Shown: positions 32,848 to 43,432 of the stretch, piece by piece
Position numbering within the stretch: the stretch's first letter is position 1
How the letters are laid out: the number at the start of each line of letters is the position of its first letter
Origin: Aliivibrio fischeri
Lineage (GTDB): Bacteria > Pseudomonadota > Gammaproteobacteria > Enterobacterales > Vibrionaceae
Direction: 5' to 3'
Assembly: GCA_038993745.2 (NCBI GenBank)
Contig: CP160630.1
Coordinates: 496,001-560,000 of the forward strand
DNA length: 64,000 nt
Notes under the pieces: generated by a model
Databases searched by the model: none
What the model was told of the DNA's origin: nothing
What the model saw: only the letters and a program-made list of their open reading frames with translations
Translations under genes and position numbers: made by a program

Positions 32848-34062
32848 GAAAGATCTCTCCATCGACAACCCTAGCTATTAGGTCAGGTACTCCTAATCGA
32901 TAGGAAAGTTCAGCGGGTGACTCCAACTGCCAAATGGCAAAATCAGCCTCCATACCAACCGCTATTTTTCCTCTGAGATGTTGTAACCCAAGTGCTTGAG
33001 CTGCATGACAAGTGACACCTCGTAATGACTCTTCTGGCGTTAATTTAAATAAGGTACAGGCCATGTTCATTATTGTTCGCAATGACGCAATAGGAGAGGT
33101 TCCGGGGTTAAAATCCGTCGCAATGGCCATTGGTACCTTATATTGCCTTAATAAAGGAATTGGGGGGAGTTTGCTTTCTTTTAGATAATAGAAGGCTCCG
33201 GGAAGTAGAGTTGCTACGGTATTATTTTTTGCTAATGCTTTAACACCATTTTCATCAAGGTATTCGATGTGATCAACAGAGTCTGCTCCCATAGAGGCCG
33301 CTAATGCACTCCTTCAAGGTTAGATAATTGCTCTGTATGTCCTTTAATTCGTAATCCATGATTTAGTGCTGCACGAAAAACACGTTCACATTGTTTGGGT
33401 GAAAATCCAATGCCTTCGCAAAAAACATCAACATGATTGGCAAGATTCAATTTAACCACTTGAGGAATGATGCTATCGCAAATTAAATCAATATATTCAT
33501 CGGAGCGGTTTTTGTATTCAGGAGGGACAGCATGAGCAGCAAGAAGAGTGGTTGATACCTTCATATCAGGTAATTCTGATATACGTTTAGCTACCTTGAG
33601 CATTTTTATTTCATCATCAAGAGTTAGACCATAACCTGATTTGATCTCAATCGTAGTGACACCGTCACGTTTGAGTCCTTCTAGGCGCTGTACCGCTAGG
33701 TGATAAAGCTCATCTTCACTTGCTTCACGTGTTGCTTGAACGGTAGATAAAATTCCGCCACCTTGTTTTGCTATCTCTTCATAAGGTATGCCTTGCAAAC
33801 GTTGTTCGAATTCATTTGCACGATTTCCTGCAAAAATGAGATGTGTATGGCAGTCAATAAAGCCGGGAGTAACTAATGCGTGTGCACAATCAATAATATC
33901 TGGGTGGCCATGTAAAATAGAAGGGCAGGGTTCACCAACATATTCAACTTTCCCGTTTCTTACTCCAATCATGGCATCTTTCAGCACTTGGTAGCCACCA
34001 GAATCCGTCTGCTGTTTATCTACCATAGAAACAAGATGTAAATTAATAAAAACTCTGTCCAT
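32837..34062 (-). pseudogene. hutI: Imidazolonepropionase HutI, frame broken near codon 250
   Basis: HutI opens the ring of imidazolonepropionate, the third step of histidine use. The N-terminal frame (34062-33301) has the metal motif [14 protein letters not shown] and ends [13 protein letters not shown]. The C-terminal frame (33292-32837) resumes [20 protein letters not shown]. Restoring one base in the CC at 33311-33312 joins them as [13 protein letters not shown], which is the family sequence, with 408 residues in all. It is the first gene of the operon, downstream of a predicted HutC site. Confidence 0.92.
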
Positions 34063-34106
34063 ACGTCATGTCCATTTTTATCTGGTTATCGTGATAAAAA
34101 ACTATA

Positions 34107-34116
34107 TGTATATACA
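34107..34116. promoter_or_regulatory. Putative HutC operator upstream of hutI
   Basis: A perfect palindrome TGTATATACA lies 45 bases before hutI and resembles the HutC half-sites known from pseudomonads. The stretch TATACAAATAAA that includes its right half recurs before hutC. Confidence 0.6.
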
Positions 34117-34245
34117 AATAAATAGTCTGTTTTTGATGAAAAGACAAGATGGGATGTAATGAAGTTGTGATCAAAAGTACAATTATTAACCATTGCACTT
34201 TTATAATTGTGAGGAGGGAAATCGATGAAGTGTGAGCTTAGAAAA

Positions 34246-34947
34246 TTATACTTTACTGCGAGACGTCAATTTATATCTGTCACCTGGATGATATAAAAGT
34301 GCAATGCTAACTAATTTGTCTTCACTCCAAGTTCGACGATTCAGTAATAAGCAGGGCGTTTTATTATCCATATGCAAAAGTTCGGAGACGTGTTCATTTG
34401 GAATGATTGCCTCCACAGAATGTTCTATATCACTTAAAGGGCAAATCTGAACCAAATATTCATTCGGCGTTTGATTTGTAAAATCTTGTTTTAAATAATC
34501 TTTTACAAATAACGGATTAACCCATCGGTCTTCTAATTGAATGGGAACATCATTTTCGTAATGAACGATTTGAGTAAAATAAATCGAAGTATCATTACGA
34601 ACTCCAATTTTTAAAGCAATATCATCTTTAGCTATTACTTCTTCTTTTTTAATTACTTTACTACTGTAATGGTGACCACGTTGGTGTACTTCTGTTGCTA
34701 TATTACGAATTTCCATCAGAGGAGATTCAGCTTTTTTATGACAAACAAAGGTGCCTAAGCGCGGTGTTCGCTCTAATAAGCCTTCATTTACAAGCTCTTT
34801 AATGGCTTTGTTTGCTGTCATACGACTGACTGAAAATTCATTAGCAAGATCTATCTCTGTTGGTATTTTATAGCCAATAGGCCAAGTTCTTGTTTGAATT
34901 TTTTCATTAAGATATTGCTTTATCAGTAAGTAACGAGGTTGGCTCAT
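34246..34947 (-). CDS. hutC: Histidine utilisation repressor (GntR/UTRA)
   Basis: The 233-residue protein has an N-terminal GntR winged helix (about 1-75, with IPTEIDLANEFSVSRMTANK and LLERTPRLGTFV) and a C-terminal UTRA ligand domain (about 90-230). HutC represses hut genes and is released by urocanate. It is encoded just upstream of hutIGUH on the same strand, with a 183-base gap holding a separate promoter and operator for hutI. A second operator-like stretch upstream of its own start suggests autoregulation. Confidence 0.93.
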   Translation of the reverse strand: MSQPRYLLIKQYLNEKIQTRTWPIGYKIPTEIDLANEFSVSRMTANKAIKELVNEGLLERTPRLGTFVCHKKAESPLMEIRNIATEVHQRGHHYSSKVIKKEEVIAKDDIALKIGVRNDTSIYFTQIVHYENDVPIQLEDRWVNPLFVKDYLKQDFTNQTPNEYLVQICPLSDIEHSVEAIIPNEHVSELLHMDNKTPCLLLNRRTWSEDKLVSIALLYHPGDRYKLTSRSKV

Positions 34948-34964
34948 AGTGTTCTACTTTTAAA

Positions 34965-34981
34965 TTGACTATACAAATAAA
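34965..34981. promoter_or_regulatory. Putative HutC site in the hutC promoter
   Basis: TTGACTATACAAATAAA shares the 12-base core TATACAAATAAA with the hutI upstream region. It lies 18 bases before the hutC start, where a bound repressor would block the promoter. Confidence 0.45.
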
Positions 34982-35089
34982 AGCAATTTTTTGAATAACT
35001 TTCAAGTTAAATTGTTATTTATTAGATCAGAGTAAGTTAGATGAAATCATTTCATACTCAGAGTAAACTGTGCCTGAAACCAATTCAAA

Positions 35090-35728
35090 ATGATTAGAGC
35101 ATTATCAATGCATTTATTAGACAGATTAACCATTCGTCTTTTTCATGATGAAAGACAGAAGCAGTTTTCAGGTGATCATGCGAGAAGTTTGGGGTGGAGT
35201 TCTACTGAATCTCAATTTTTGCGTTTTAAAACGATGACGCAAGCAATCAACTTTGAGCAAAAAACGGTGTTGGATTTGGGCTGTGGTTACGGTGATTTTA
35301 AAACATTTTTAGATATGAGTTGTTGTATTAAGAGCTATACCGGTGTTGATCAACAGAGCAGTTTTATCAAGCAGGCGAAATCATTATTTAAGCACCATAC
35401 AAATTGTGAGTTTATTAAAGCCGATTTTTCTGCAACGACTTTACCAAAGGCCGATATCGTTGTTGCAAGTGGATCTTTAAATTATCGAGCTAGAAATAAA
35501 ACTTATCATGCAAAAGTGATTAAAGAGATGTATGAGAGAGCGGAAGAGGCCGTTATTTTTAACTTATTGAATAGTGAACACTTTAAATCATCGAATTTAT
35601 TAGAAGCGCATGACCCACAGCAGGTGTTGAAATACTGTTTAAGCTTTTGTCCAGACAGTGAATTAATAACCGATTATGCAGATGAAGATTTCACAATCGT
35701 AATGCGGCATACCAATAGTAGTAAATAA
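35090..35728 (+). CDS. Class I SAM-dependent methyltransferase
   Basis: The 212-residue protein has motif I VLDLGCGYGDFKTFL (about residues 60-74), a post-I acidic residue in YTGVDQQ and FIKADFSATTLPKADIVVAS further on. There is no signal peptide. The substrate is not apparent. An ATG six codons downstream (35108) is an alternative start. It is monocistronic, divergent from hutC, and closed by a strong terminator. It has no link to the hut pathway that I can see. Confidence 0.8.
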   Translation: MIRALSMHLLDRLTIRLFHDERQKQFSGDHARSLGWSSTESQFLRFKTMTQAINFEQKTVLDLGCGYGDFKTFLDMSCCIKSYTGVDQQSSFIKQAKSLFKHHTNCEFIKADFSATTLPKADIVVASGSLNYRARNKTYHAKVIKEMYERAEEAVIFNLLNSEHFKSSNLLEAHDPQQVLKYCLSFCPDSELITDYADEDFTIVMRHTNSSK

Positions 35729-35736
35729 CCAATACA

Positions 35737-35767
35737 AAAATGGCTAATCGAAGTGATTAGCCATTTT
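35737..35767. terminator. Bidirectional terminator
   Basis: A 13-bp stem AAAATGGCTAATC/GATTAGCCATTTT with a five-base loop lies between the convergent methyltransferase and FKBP genes. Confidence 0.9.
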
Positions 35768-35795
35768 ATTTTTATCTTATTGAGATGAATTTGGA

Positions 35796-36269
35796 TTATT
35801 TAAAATCGAGTAGCTCAACATCGAAAATAAGAACTGAACCTGGTTGGATAGAGCCAGCTGAGCGATTACCGTAAGCTAAATCGCTAGGGATAAAGAAACG
35901 CATCTTTTGGCCAACAACCATTAATTGAACACCTTCAGTCCAACCTTTGATCACTTGATTTAAACCGAATTCAATCGGCTCGCCACGCTCAACAGAGCTA
36001 TCAAACACTTTACCGTCGATAGTTGTTCCATGGTAGTGAACTTTCACTTTACTTTTCGCTGTAGGGTGCTCAGTACCTGTACCTTCTTCAAGTACAAGAT
36101 ATTGAAGACCAGAAGCTGTAGTTTGAACACCTTCTTTCGTCGCATTTTCAGCAAGAAATGCGTTGCCAAGTTCAATATTTGCTTTAGCCGCTTTTGGGTT
36201 ATTCACAAAATGTTGAAACAGCATATAACCTAAAACGATTACAGCTAGTGTGATAATGATTTTAGACAC
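35796..36269 (-). CDS. FKBP-type peptidyl-prolyl isomerase, membrane-anchored
   Basis: The 157-residue protein has one N-terminal membrane segment (about 4-20) and a C-terminal FKBP domain (about 65-157) with VKVHYHGTTIDGKVFDSS, VIKGWTEGVQLM and IPSDLAYGNRSAGSIQPGS. It should catalyse proline isomerisation on the periplasmic side of the inner membrane. It follows the DsbA-like gene by 24 bases on the same strand, so the two may be one unit for protein folding in the envelope. Confidence 0.9.
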   Translation of the reverse strand: MSKIIITLAVIVLGYMLFQHFVNNPKAAKANIELGNAFLAENATKEGVQTTASGLQYLVLEEGTGTEHPTAKSKVKVHYHGTTIDGKVFDSSVERGEPIEFGLNQVIKGWTEGVQLMVVGQKMRFFIPSDLAYGNRSAGSIQPGSVLIFDVELLDFK

Positions 36270-36293
36270 ATTATTTCCTTATATTTAAATCAA

Positions 36294-36932
<639 letters not shown>

Positions 36933-36979
36933 TTATGATTTCGAATGAAAATAGCATGAAATGAAGAAAGTAGAAATGA

Positions 36980-37005
36980 AATAGGACAACAAATGTTGTC
37001 CTATT
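36980..37005 (-). terminator. Hairpin terminator after csiV
   Basis: AATAGGACAACA and TGTTGTCCTATT form a perfect stem (outer 11 bp with a four-base loop). It lies 31 bases after csiV and before the DsbA-like gene, both on the minus strand. Confidence 0.75.
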
Positions 37006-37035
37006 TTGGTAAATATGTGTAAAGATTTTATATAA

Positions 37036-37926
37036 TTAGACTTTACGCACTTGGATAATCATACCCATAAGAGGGTGGTCGATATAGTGAGTTTCTCCAC
37101 TACGCATCTGACGTTTCTCTTTCATACGGTAAGATTTAAGAAATTCTTTAATCTCTGTATCTGGGGTTACATCTTCAAGGTGACCAAGTTGAATGTTTTC
37201 ATTCATTGGTTGAGTTGGTTCTAATTCTGTTGCTGTTACTTCAACGGCTTCTTCGTTGTTTTCATCATTTGTAACAACATCTGTTGATTCTTCAACTACC
37301 GCTTCTTTTTCCTCAGGCGTATTTACAATAAATTCATGTTTACCTGGAACTTTAAGATCTAGCTCTGTTTTTACGTATAAATAATGTTGTACGTAAACTT
37401 GCATTGTTCCATCAAGTTCTAGAATTGGACCTGATTGAACCGTTGGCGTTTCTGGCGCTAGGTTTTCATCACCTTCAACAAGTGCTGGTGTCGGTGCTGG
37501 AGCGTCTAAAGGCACTAAAGATAAGTCTGCTTTAGCATCAGCAATGGTTCGGCCATCCGCAACAAAACGATCTGAGAAATCTTGACCTGCTTGGATATGG
37601 AAAATAGGAGAACGAGAAGAGCCTGAATCTCCTTGACGCCAAGCTACATGCACTAATGGTTTAAAACCAGCATGATTCTGAAGTTTTTGATAAACGTCAT
37701 TTAGCTTGTATTGCGAAATTAAAAAAGCACCATTTTTGCTCATCATAGCTTTGTCGCGATATGAGAAAGCGCGATCCAAATTAATTGGATCCAAAACATC
37801 AGGCCAAGCCTCTTGATAAGATGATGGTTCTACATTGCGTTTAAAAATAATAACTTCAATATCAAATTGGCGAGCAAAAGAAGGCCAACTTGCTAGTAAA
37901 ATCAACGCGTAAATTATTTTTTTCAT
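37036..37926 (-). CDS. csiV: Peptidoglycan-binding protein CsiV
   Basis: The 296-residue protein has a signal peptide (1-18, cut after FA), an N-terminal domain with RQFDIEVIIFKRNVEPSS and RDKAMMSKNGAFLISQYKL, an acidic low-complexity middle (about 150-265) and a C-terminal HPLMGMIIQVRKV. This matches CsiV, a periplasmic vibrio protein reported to bind peptidoglycan and help PBP1a activation. It lies directly downstream of mfd, the arrangement known in Vibrio cholerae, 89 bases away on the same strand. Confidence 0.9.
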   Translation of the reverse strand: MKKIIYALILLASWPSFARQFDIEVIIFKRNVEPSSYQEAWPDVLDPINLDRAFSYRDKAMMSKNGAFLISQYKLNDVYQKLQNHAGFKPLVHVAWRQGDSGSSRSPIFHIQAGQDFSDRFVADGRTIADAKADLSLVPLDAPAPTPALVEGDENLAPETPTVQSGPILELDGTMQVYVQHYLYVKTELDLKVPGKHEFIVNTPEEKEAVVEESTDVVTNDENNEEAVEVTATELEPTQPMNENIQLGHLEDVTPDTEIKEFLKSYRMKEKRQMRSGETHYIDHPLMGMIIQVRKV

Positions 37927-38015
37927 TCATACTCCGGTGAAAAAGGGCTCTAAAGCTTCAATCATCCATAACTGAAGCTAAAAATTTGGTTTTTCTTATA
38001 ATTTAAACTTAATAA

Positions 38016-41000
38016 CTAGATTCTATTTTCGTTGAACAGTTTGAGCAAGTCCATTACGTATTTAATTCGTGTTTGTCTCTCTGTTAAGTCTTTTATAAAT
38101 TTGACTTTGGTTGGGCCATCTAGAGCAAATCCCGTAGGGTCTTTCTGTAATAATGACACAAGGAACATAGGGTTTATGTCAGCAGTAGGTTCAAATTCAA
38201 TGTAACCACCATTACCATGTGCTTCTAATTTCTTCACTTTTAATGAAGCGGCTAACATTTTCACTTCTGAGCTGATCAATAATGTTTGCGTTGCTTCTGG
38301 TAGAGTGCCGAATCGGTCAATGATTTCTACTTTTAGCTCATCTAATTCACCGTTGCTCGATACACTTGCAATACGTTTATATAGAGATAGACGAGTATTA
38401 ACATCTGGTATGTAATCTTCTGGAATTAATGACGGCAAACGTAGTTCAACTTCGGTTTGTTCACGTAGTAGATCATCTAAAGAGGGCTCTTTACCTTCTT
38501 TTAATGCTTCAACGGCTTGCTCTAACATTTCCATATAAAGCGTAAAGCCAACGGATTGAATTTGACCACTTTGACCGTCACCCAACAATTCTCCTGCACC
38601 ACGAATTTCTAAATCGTGTGTTGCTAAGGTAAAGCCTGCACCTAGATCTTCAAGTGAAGCAATAGCATCTAAACGCTTTCTTGCATCTTTGCTTAACGCT
38701 TTAGGATGCGGTGTTAATAAATAAGCATACGCTTGGTGATGCGAACGACCAACACGGCCTCGTAATTGGTGTAGTTGTGCTAAACCTAGTTTGTCAGCTC
38801 TATCCATAATAATGGTGTTGGCTGTTGGTACATCAATACCGGTTTCAATAATGGTGGTACAAACCAACACATTAAAGCGTTGATGGTAAAAATCTCCCAT
38901 GATTTTTTCTAGCTCGCGTTCACGCATTTGGCCATGAGCTAACGTAACACGAGCTTCTGGGATCAATTTTTCGATCTCTTCTGCTGCGTTTTGAATCGTA
39001 TCTACGTTGTTATGAAGTACATAAACTTGGCCACCACGCTTAATTTCGCGCAGGATGGCTTCTTTAATAACATCATCGGCTTTTTCACGAACAAACGTTT
39101 TAATAGCTAAGCGTCGAGCCGGTGGTGTAGCAATGATGGAAAGATCACGCATACCGCTCATTGCCATATTCAAAGTTCTTGGAATTGGTGTTGCTGTTAG
39201 CGTTAAAATATCAACGTCGGCACGCATGGCTTTTACTTTCTCTTTCTGACGCACACCAAAGCGGTGTTCTTCATCAACAATAAGTAAGCCTAAATCATCA
39301 AATTTGATGCTGTCTTGCAGCAATTTGTGCGTGCCGATCAGAATATCTACTTTACCTTCAGCGGTTGCTGCTAGGATTTCTTTTTGCTCTTTGGCCGATT
39401 TAAAGCGAGAAAGCACTTCAACACGAATAGGGAAATTCGCAAAACGATCTCGGAAGTTTTCAAAGTGTTGCTGAGCAAGCAAGGTTGTCGGAACTAATAC
39501 GGCAACTTGTTTTTCATTGTGTGTAGCTAAGAAAGCAGCACGCATGGCAACTTCTGTTTTACCAAAGCCTACATCACCACACACAAGGCGATCCATGGCT
39601 TTAGCTTGGCACATATCCGATAATACGGCATTAATCGCGATATCTTGATCGTGTGTCTCTTCAAATGGGAAACTCGCTTTAAAATCAGCATAAGCTTCAC
39701 GATCCTGTTTGAAGGCAAAACCGGGTTTAATGGCGCGTTTTGCGTATACATCTAATAGTTCAGCAGCAACATCACGCACTTTTTCTGCGGCTTTGCGACG
39801 TGCTTTGGTCCACGCTTCCCCACCTAATTTATGAATAGGAGCGGTTTCATCAGCTCCGGCTGAATAGCGACTGATGAGGTTTAATGAAGAAACAGGAACG
39901 TACAATTTGGCTTGGTCTTGGTACTCAAGCATCATGTATTCTGCTGGCATATCACCAACATCTAGAGTTTGAAGCCCCATGTAACGACCAATACCGTGGT
40001 CTAAATGAACAACAGGTTGTCCAATTTTTAGCTCAGCAAGGTTGCGAATAATGGTGTCGCTGCTAGCAGATTGCTTATCACCACGACGACGGCGTTGTAT
40101 GACACGCTCACCCAATAAATCACTTTCACAGATGAAAGCAACGCACGGATCTTGAAGAATAAAACCACGTTCGGCAGAGCCGATAACCAAGGTCGCTTTG
40201 TTTTTATGCGACATGGCTTCTTTCATGGTTTCACAAATTGTAGGTTTGAGCTTAATGCGAGCTAATAGTTCTAATAATGCTTCACGGCGACCTTCTGATT
40301 CAACAGAGAAGATAACTTGTCCACTGAATTTCTCGTAAAATTGACGAAATTGAGCAAACGGTTCTTTGTTTTGATGCTGAATTGCAATTTCAGGTAGCTC
40401 AAGCAGATCGGGATTAAAACGACCTGCTTTTTCTTTCTCTGGTTCTTTAGAGAGTTTTACGCGCGGATACTGCTTAAATAAAGCAAACATATCGGCGGTA
40501 TTTAGCCAAAGTTCATTAACAGGAAGAAGAGGGCGAAGCGGATCAACTCGACGTTGATCATATCGATATTCAGCATCGGCTAAGAAATCGTCGGCTGCCT
40601 TTTCAATGTCACCAATAGTAACCAATAATGTGTTGTCTGGTAGGTAATCAAATAAGGTTTCTGTCTCATCAAAAAATAATGGTTGCCAATATTCGACACC
40701 AGCAGGCCATGCACCTTTACTGATTTGTTGATATACCGATTCTGGTTCACGTCGAGCATCAAAGCGTTGACGCCAACGAATACGGAAATCTTCTATTGCT
40801 TCATCATCGGTTGGAAATTCATGAGCTGGCAGTAGGTTGATCGATTTAACTTCTTCAATCGTGCGTTGATTTTCAGGATCAAATTGACGGATCGAATCAA
40901 TTTCATCATCAAAAAAGTCGATTCTAAATGGGTGACCATTCCCCATTGGGAAAAGATCAATAATGGAACCACGGCTTGCATATTCACCATGACTCATTAC

Positions 41001-41483
41001 TTGATCGACATGTAGGTATCCAGACTTTTCTAATTGCAGCTTTAATTTGTCGAATGATAGACGATCACCAACATTAACCACTAACGCATGTTTGTGTAGA
41101 AAAGATTGAGGAGACTGACGTTGCAGTAATGTGCTTACTGGAACGATAAGAGTCCCATTCTTCTGTTGTGGAAGATGATAAAGACGTGATAGACGGTCTG
41201 AAATGATATCCTGATGCGGAGAAAAACTGTCATAAGGCAAGGTTTCCCAATCAGGAAAGACATCAACTGCATTTTGAGAAAATTGGTTAATTTCATTTTG
41301 TAAACGAAATGCCAATTGAGGCTCAGTAACGGCAACGATGATAGGCCCTTGGTGCTGCTGCTCGATCTCGGCAATCGCGAGAGCAAGAGAAGAACCCGTA
41401 AGATTACCAACAGAGCGGGTATCATTTGCTTTTGTTGGTAATGAAAGTGACAGTAAATTTTTAATAGGCATCAGGATATTCAA
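38016..41483 (-). CDS. mfd: Transcription-repair coupling factor
   Basis: The protein of 1155 residues matches Mfd along its length: UvrB-homology region with DWETLPYDSFSPHQDIISDR, the RNA-polymerase interaction domain (LYVPVSSLNLISRYSAG), Walker A GDVGFGKTEVAMRA, DEEHRFG, TRG motif region GRVGRSHHQAYAYLL and the C-terminal TRCF domain. Mfd removes stalled RNA polymerase and recruits UvrA. The start is either TTG at 41483 or ATG at 41471; neither has a clear Shine-Dalgarno. It starts just three bases after the PilZ-like gene, so the two are likely co-transcribed. Confidence 0.97.
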   Translation of the reverse strand: MNILMPIKNLLSLSLPTKANDTRSVGNLTGSSLALAIAEIEQQHQGPIIVAVTEPQLAFRLQNEINQFSQNAVDVFPDWETLPYDSFSPHQDIISDRLSRLYHLPQQKNGTLIVPVSTLLQRQSPQSFLHKHALVVNVGDRLSFDKLKLQLEKSGYLHVDQVMSHGEYASRGSIIDLFPMGNGHPFRIDFFDDEIDSIRQFDPENQRTIEEVKSINLLPAHEFPTDDEAIEDFRIRWRQRFDARREPESVYQQISKGAWPAGVEYWQPLFFDETETLFDYLPDNTLLVTIGDIEKAADDFLADAEYRYDQRRVDPLRPLLPVNELWLNTADMFALFKQYPRVKLSKEPEKEKAGRFNPDLLELPEIAIQHQNKEPFAQFRQFYEKFSGQVIFSVESEGRREALLELLARIKLKPTICETMKEAMSHKNKATLVIGSAERGFILQDPCVAFICESDLLGERVIQRRRRGDKQSASSDTIIRNLAELKIGQPVVHLDHGIGRYMGLQTLDVGDMPAEYMMLEYQDQAKLYVPVSSLNLISRYSAGADETAPIHKLGGEAWTKARRKAAEKVRDVAAELLDVYAKRAIKPGFAFKQDREAYADFKASFPFEETHDQDIAINAVLSDMCQAKAMDRLVCGDVGFGKTEVAMRAAFLATHNEKQVAVLVPTTLLAQQHFENFRDRFANFPIRVEVLSRFKSAKEQKEILAATAEGKVDILIGTHKLLQDSIKFDDLGLLIVDEEHRFGVRQKEKVKAMRADVDILTLTATPIPRTLNMAMSGMRDLSIIATPPARRLAIKTFVREKADDVIKEAILREIKRGGQVYVLHNNVDTIQNAAEEIEKLIPEARVTLAHGQMRERELEKIMGDFYHQRFNVLVCTTIIETGIDVPTANTIIMDRADKLGLAQLHQLRGRVGRSHHQAYAYLLTPHPKALSKDARKRLDAIASLEDLGAGFTLATHDLEIRGAGELLGDGQSGQIQSVGFTLYMEMLEQAVEALKEGKEPSLDDLLREQTEVELRLPSLIPEDYIPDVNTRLSLYKRIASVSSNGELDELKVEIIDRFGTLPEATQTLLISSEVKMLAASLKVKKLEAHGNGGYIEFEPTADINPMFLVSLLQKDPTGFALDGPTKVKFIKDLTERQTRIKYVMDLLKLFNENRI

Positions 41484-41486
41484 TTA

Positions 41487-42056
41487 TTAAGTTAAGTTTC
41501 TTTCTTGCGCACGAAGTTTTAATACTTTCTGCTGTTGGAAAAGCGCCGCTTTTATCAATAAGTCTTGATCGATATCTCGTAGCAGTTGATACGCCATTTC
41601 AATAATAAAGCCGTTTTCTGTCTCAGTACACTGAGTCACCGTTGCATAGCAATAAATGGCTGAAGGCGGGTGCTCTAAAAACAGTTTAACTTTGGCCATT
41701 TGACCTATGGTTAACGCGGTATCAGTCTCGTAAGTAAATTTACTTGCACCAAAAGTTAAGGTTTTATGGCGATACATCGCTTCGTCTTGTTGAATTAACA
41801 AGTAAGAAAGAAGTAGATTAAGTTTTTGATTTTGATTATTTAAATAGTTAGCTAGACGCTTTCCATCGTCTTGTTTTAAAAATGACAATTCACTTTCTGA
41901 TACGTCGTCTAAAGCGCTGCATTCTTGAGCTACACGAAATGGAGCGGGGATTTCTCGCTCAAACGTTTCCATGTTTGGTAGTGGAGTATCAACAGCAAGT
42001 GGTTCTACATTGATGGTTAAATCATAGTGAACCGAAAAATATTCATCGTGCGACAT
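41487..42056 (-). CDS. PilZ-like protein without the c-di-GMP binding motif (PlzB type)
   Basis: The 189-residue cytoplasmic protein has a helical N-terminal part and a C-terminal beta-rich region around FGASKFTYETDTALTIGQMA that resembles PilZ. The RxxxR and (D/N)xSxxG c-di-GMP motifs of classical PilZ domains are not visible. Its place between mfd and lolC is the place of the V. cholerae protein PlzB (from memory). Function is unknown; binding of c-di-GMP should not be assumed. Confidence 0.72.
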   Translation of the reverse strand: MSHDEYFSVHYDLTINVEPLAVDTPLPNMETFEREIPAPFRVAQECSALDDVSESELSFLKQDDGKRLANYLNNQNQKLNLLLSYLLIQQDEAMYRHKTLTFGASKFTYETDTALTIGQMAKVKLFLEHPPSAIYCYATVTQCTETENGFIIEMAYQLLRDIDQDLLIKAALFQQQKVLKLRAQERNLT

Positions 42057-42223
42057 AAGCGTCCCTCTATTTATTATTCATTAATTATGGCGAAGTCACT
42101 GAATATCAGCAAGTGTTTAATCTTTTTGAATGAGAGGAAGAAGTGTAAAAAAGGAATAAATACCAGTATTTTACGTGATAGACTATAGGATTATAGCTTG
42201 TATATGCGCGATTGAGAGAATTT

Positions 42224-43432
42224 ATGTTTCATCCAGTATCAGTATTTATAGGATTACGATATTTAAGAGGTCGTTCTGGCGATAGATTTAGTCGCTTTAT
42301 CTCTTATATGTCCACAGCAGGTATCACCATAGGCGTGCTTTCTTTGGTGACAGTATTGTCTGTGATGAATGGTTTTGAAGGCCAATTAAAAGACCGTATT
42401 TTGGGGGTATTACCTCAAGCGGTTATCTCTAGTACGGATAATCAAATTACGCCATTAGATGACGAGCGTGAGTATGCAACAAGTTTACCTCATGTGACTC
42501 AAGTTACGCCTGTTGTACGTGGTGAAGCCATCATTCAAAGTGCTCGTGGGTTAAGTGCGGGAATGCTGGTTGGTATTGACCCGAATGAATACGATCCTAT
42601 TGCTTATGAATTAATATCAGGAAATGTTCGTCAACTTGCAGCAGGTGAATACGGCATTTTCTTAGGGTCGAAATTAGCACGAGAGTTAAGTGTGCGTTAT
42701 GGCGACACCGTTCGTATTATGGTGACCAATGCGAGTCAATATACACCGTTAGGGCGTATTCCTAGCCAACGCAATTTTAAAGTTGTTGGGGTATTTAATA
42801 CCGGTTCTGATGTTGATGGTCAGCTGATGGTTGCTAATATTCAAGATACCGCTCGTTTAATGAAGCTGAAAAAAGGCAATATAACGGGTTGGCGTTTATT
42901 TTTTGAAGACCCATTTCAAGTGACCGAATTAGCGAAAATGCCATTAGAGCACGAGATGACATGGAGTGATTGGCGTGATCAACGTGGTGAGTTATTCCAA
43001 GCAGTAAAAATGGAAAAAAACATGATGGGATTGATGCTAGGGTTAATCGTCGCTATTGCGGCATTTAATATTATCTCAGCACTGATTATGGTCGTGATGG
43101 AGAAACAAGCAGAAGTCGCTATTTTAAAAACTCAAGGCATGACGAGTAATCAGGTGTTGGCTATCTTTATGGTGCAAGGCGCAAGCAGTGGCGTTATTGG
43201 AGCGATTGTTGGCGGTACCTTAGGGGCTCTTTTTGCTAGCAATATTAACGTGATTCTTTCTACTTTAGGCTTGTCACTATTTACTGTAGGTGGCTCATTA
43301 CCAGCAGAGGTTGAACCATTACAGGTCTGTGTAGTCATTATCCTAGCAATTTTATTAAGTTTATTAGCGACCGTATTCCCATCTTATCGAGCAGCAGTCG
43401 TACAACCAGCAGAGGCATTAAGATATGAGTAA
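42224..43432 (+). CDS. lolC: Lipoprotein-releasing system permease LolC
   Basis: The 402-residue protein begins [20 protein letters not shown] like E. coli LolC and has four membrane segments with a large periplasmic domain between the first two. The block [20 protein letters not shown] and [13 protein letters not shown] are typical of MacB/Lol permeases. With LolD and LolE it extracts outer-membrane lipoproteins from the inner membrane and passes them to LolA. GAGAGAA precedes the ATG at 42224; a TTG four codons upstream is less likely. It overlaps lolD by eight bases. Confidence 0.95.
   Translation: MFHPVSVFIGLRYLRGRSGDRFSRFISYMSTAGITIGVLSLVTVLSVMNGFEGQLKDRILGVLPQAVISSTDNQITPLDDEREYATSLPHVTQVTPVVRGEAIIQSARGLSAGMLVGIDPNEYDPIAYELISGNVRQLAAGEYGIFLGSKLARELSVRYGDTVRIMVTNASQYTPLGRIPSQRNFKVVGVFNTGSDVDGQLMVANIQDTARLMKLKKGNITGWRLFFEDPFQVTELAKMPLEHEMTWSDWRDQRGELFQAVKMEKNMMGLMLGLIVAIAAFNIISALIMVVMEKQAEVAILKTQGMTSNQVLAIFMVQGASSGVIGAIVGGTLGALFASNINVILSTLGLSLFTVGGSLPAEVEPLQVCVVIILAILLSLLATVFPSYRAAVVQPAEALRYE

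Noticed and set aside
41487-42056. Linking the PilZ-like protein to the polysaccharide cassettes as their c-di-GMP receptor
   Set aside because: It lacks the binding motifs and belongs to a conserved mfd-lolC neighbourhood that exists without the cassettes.
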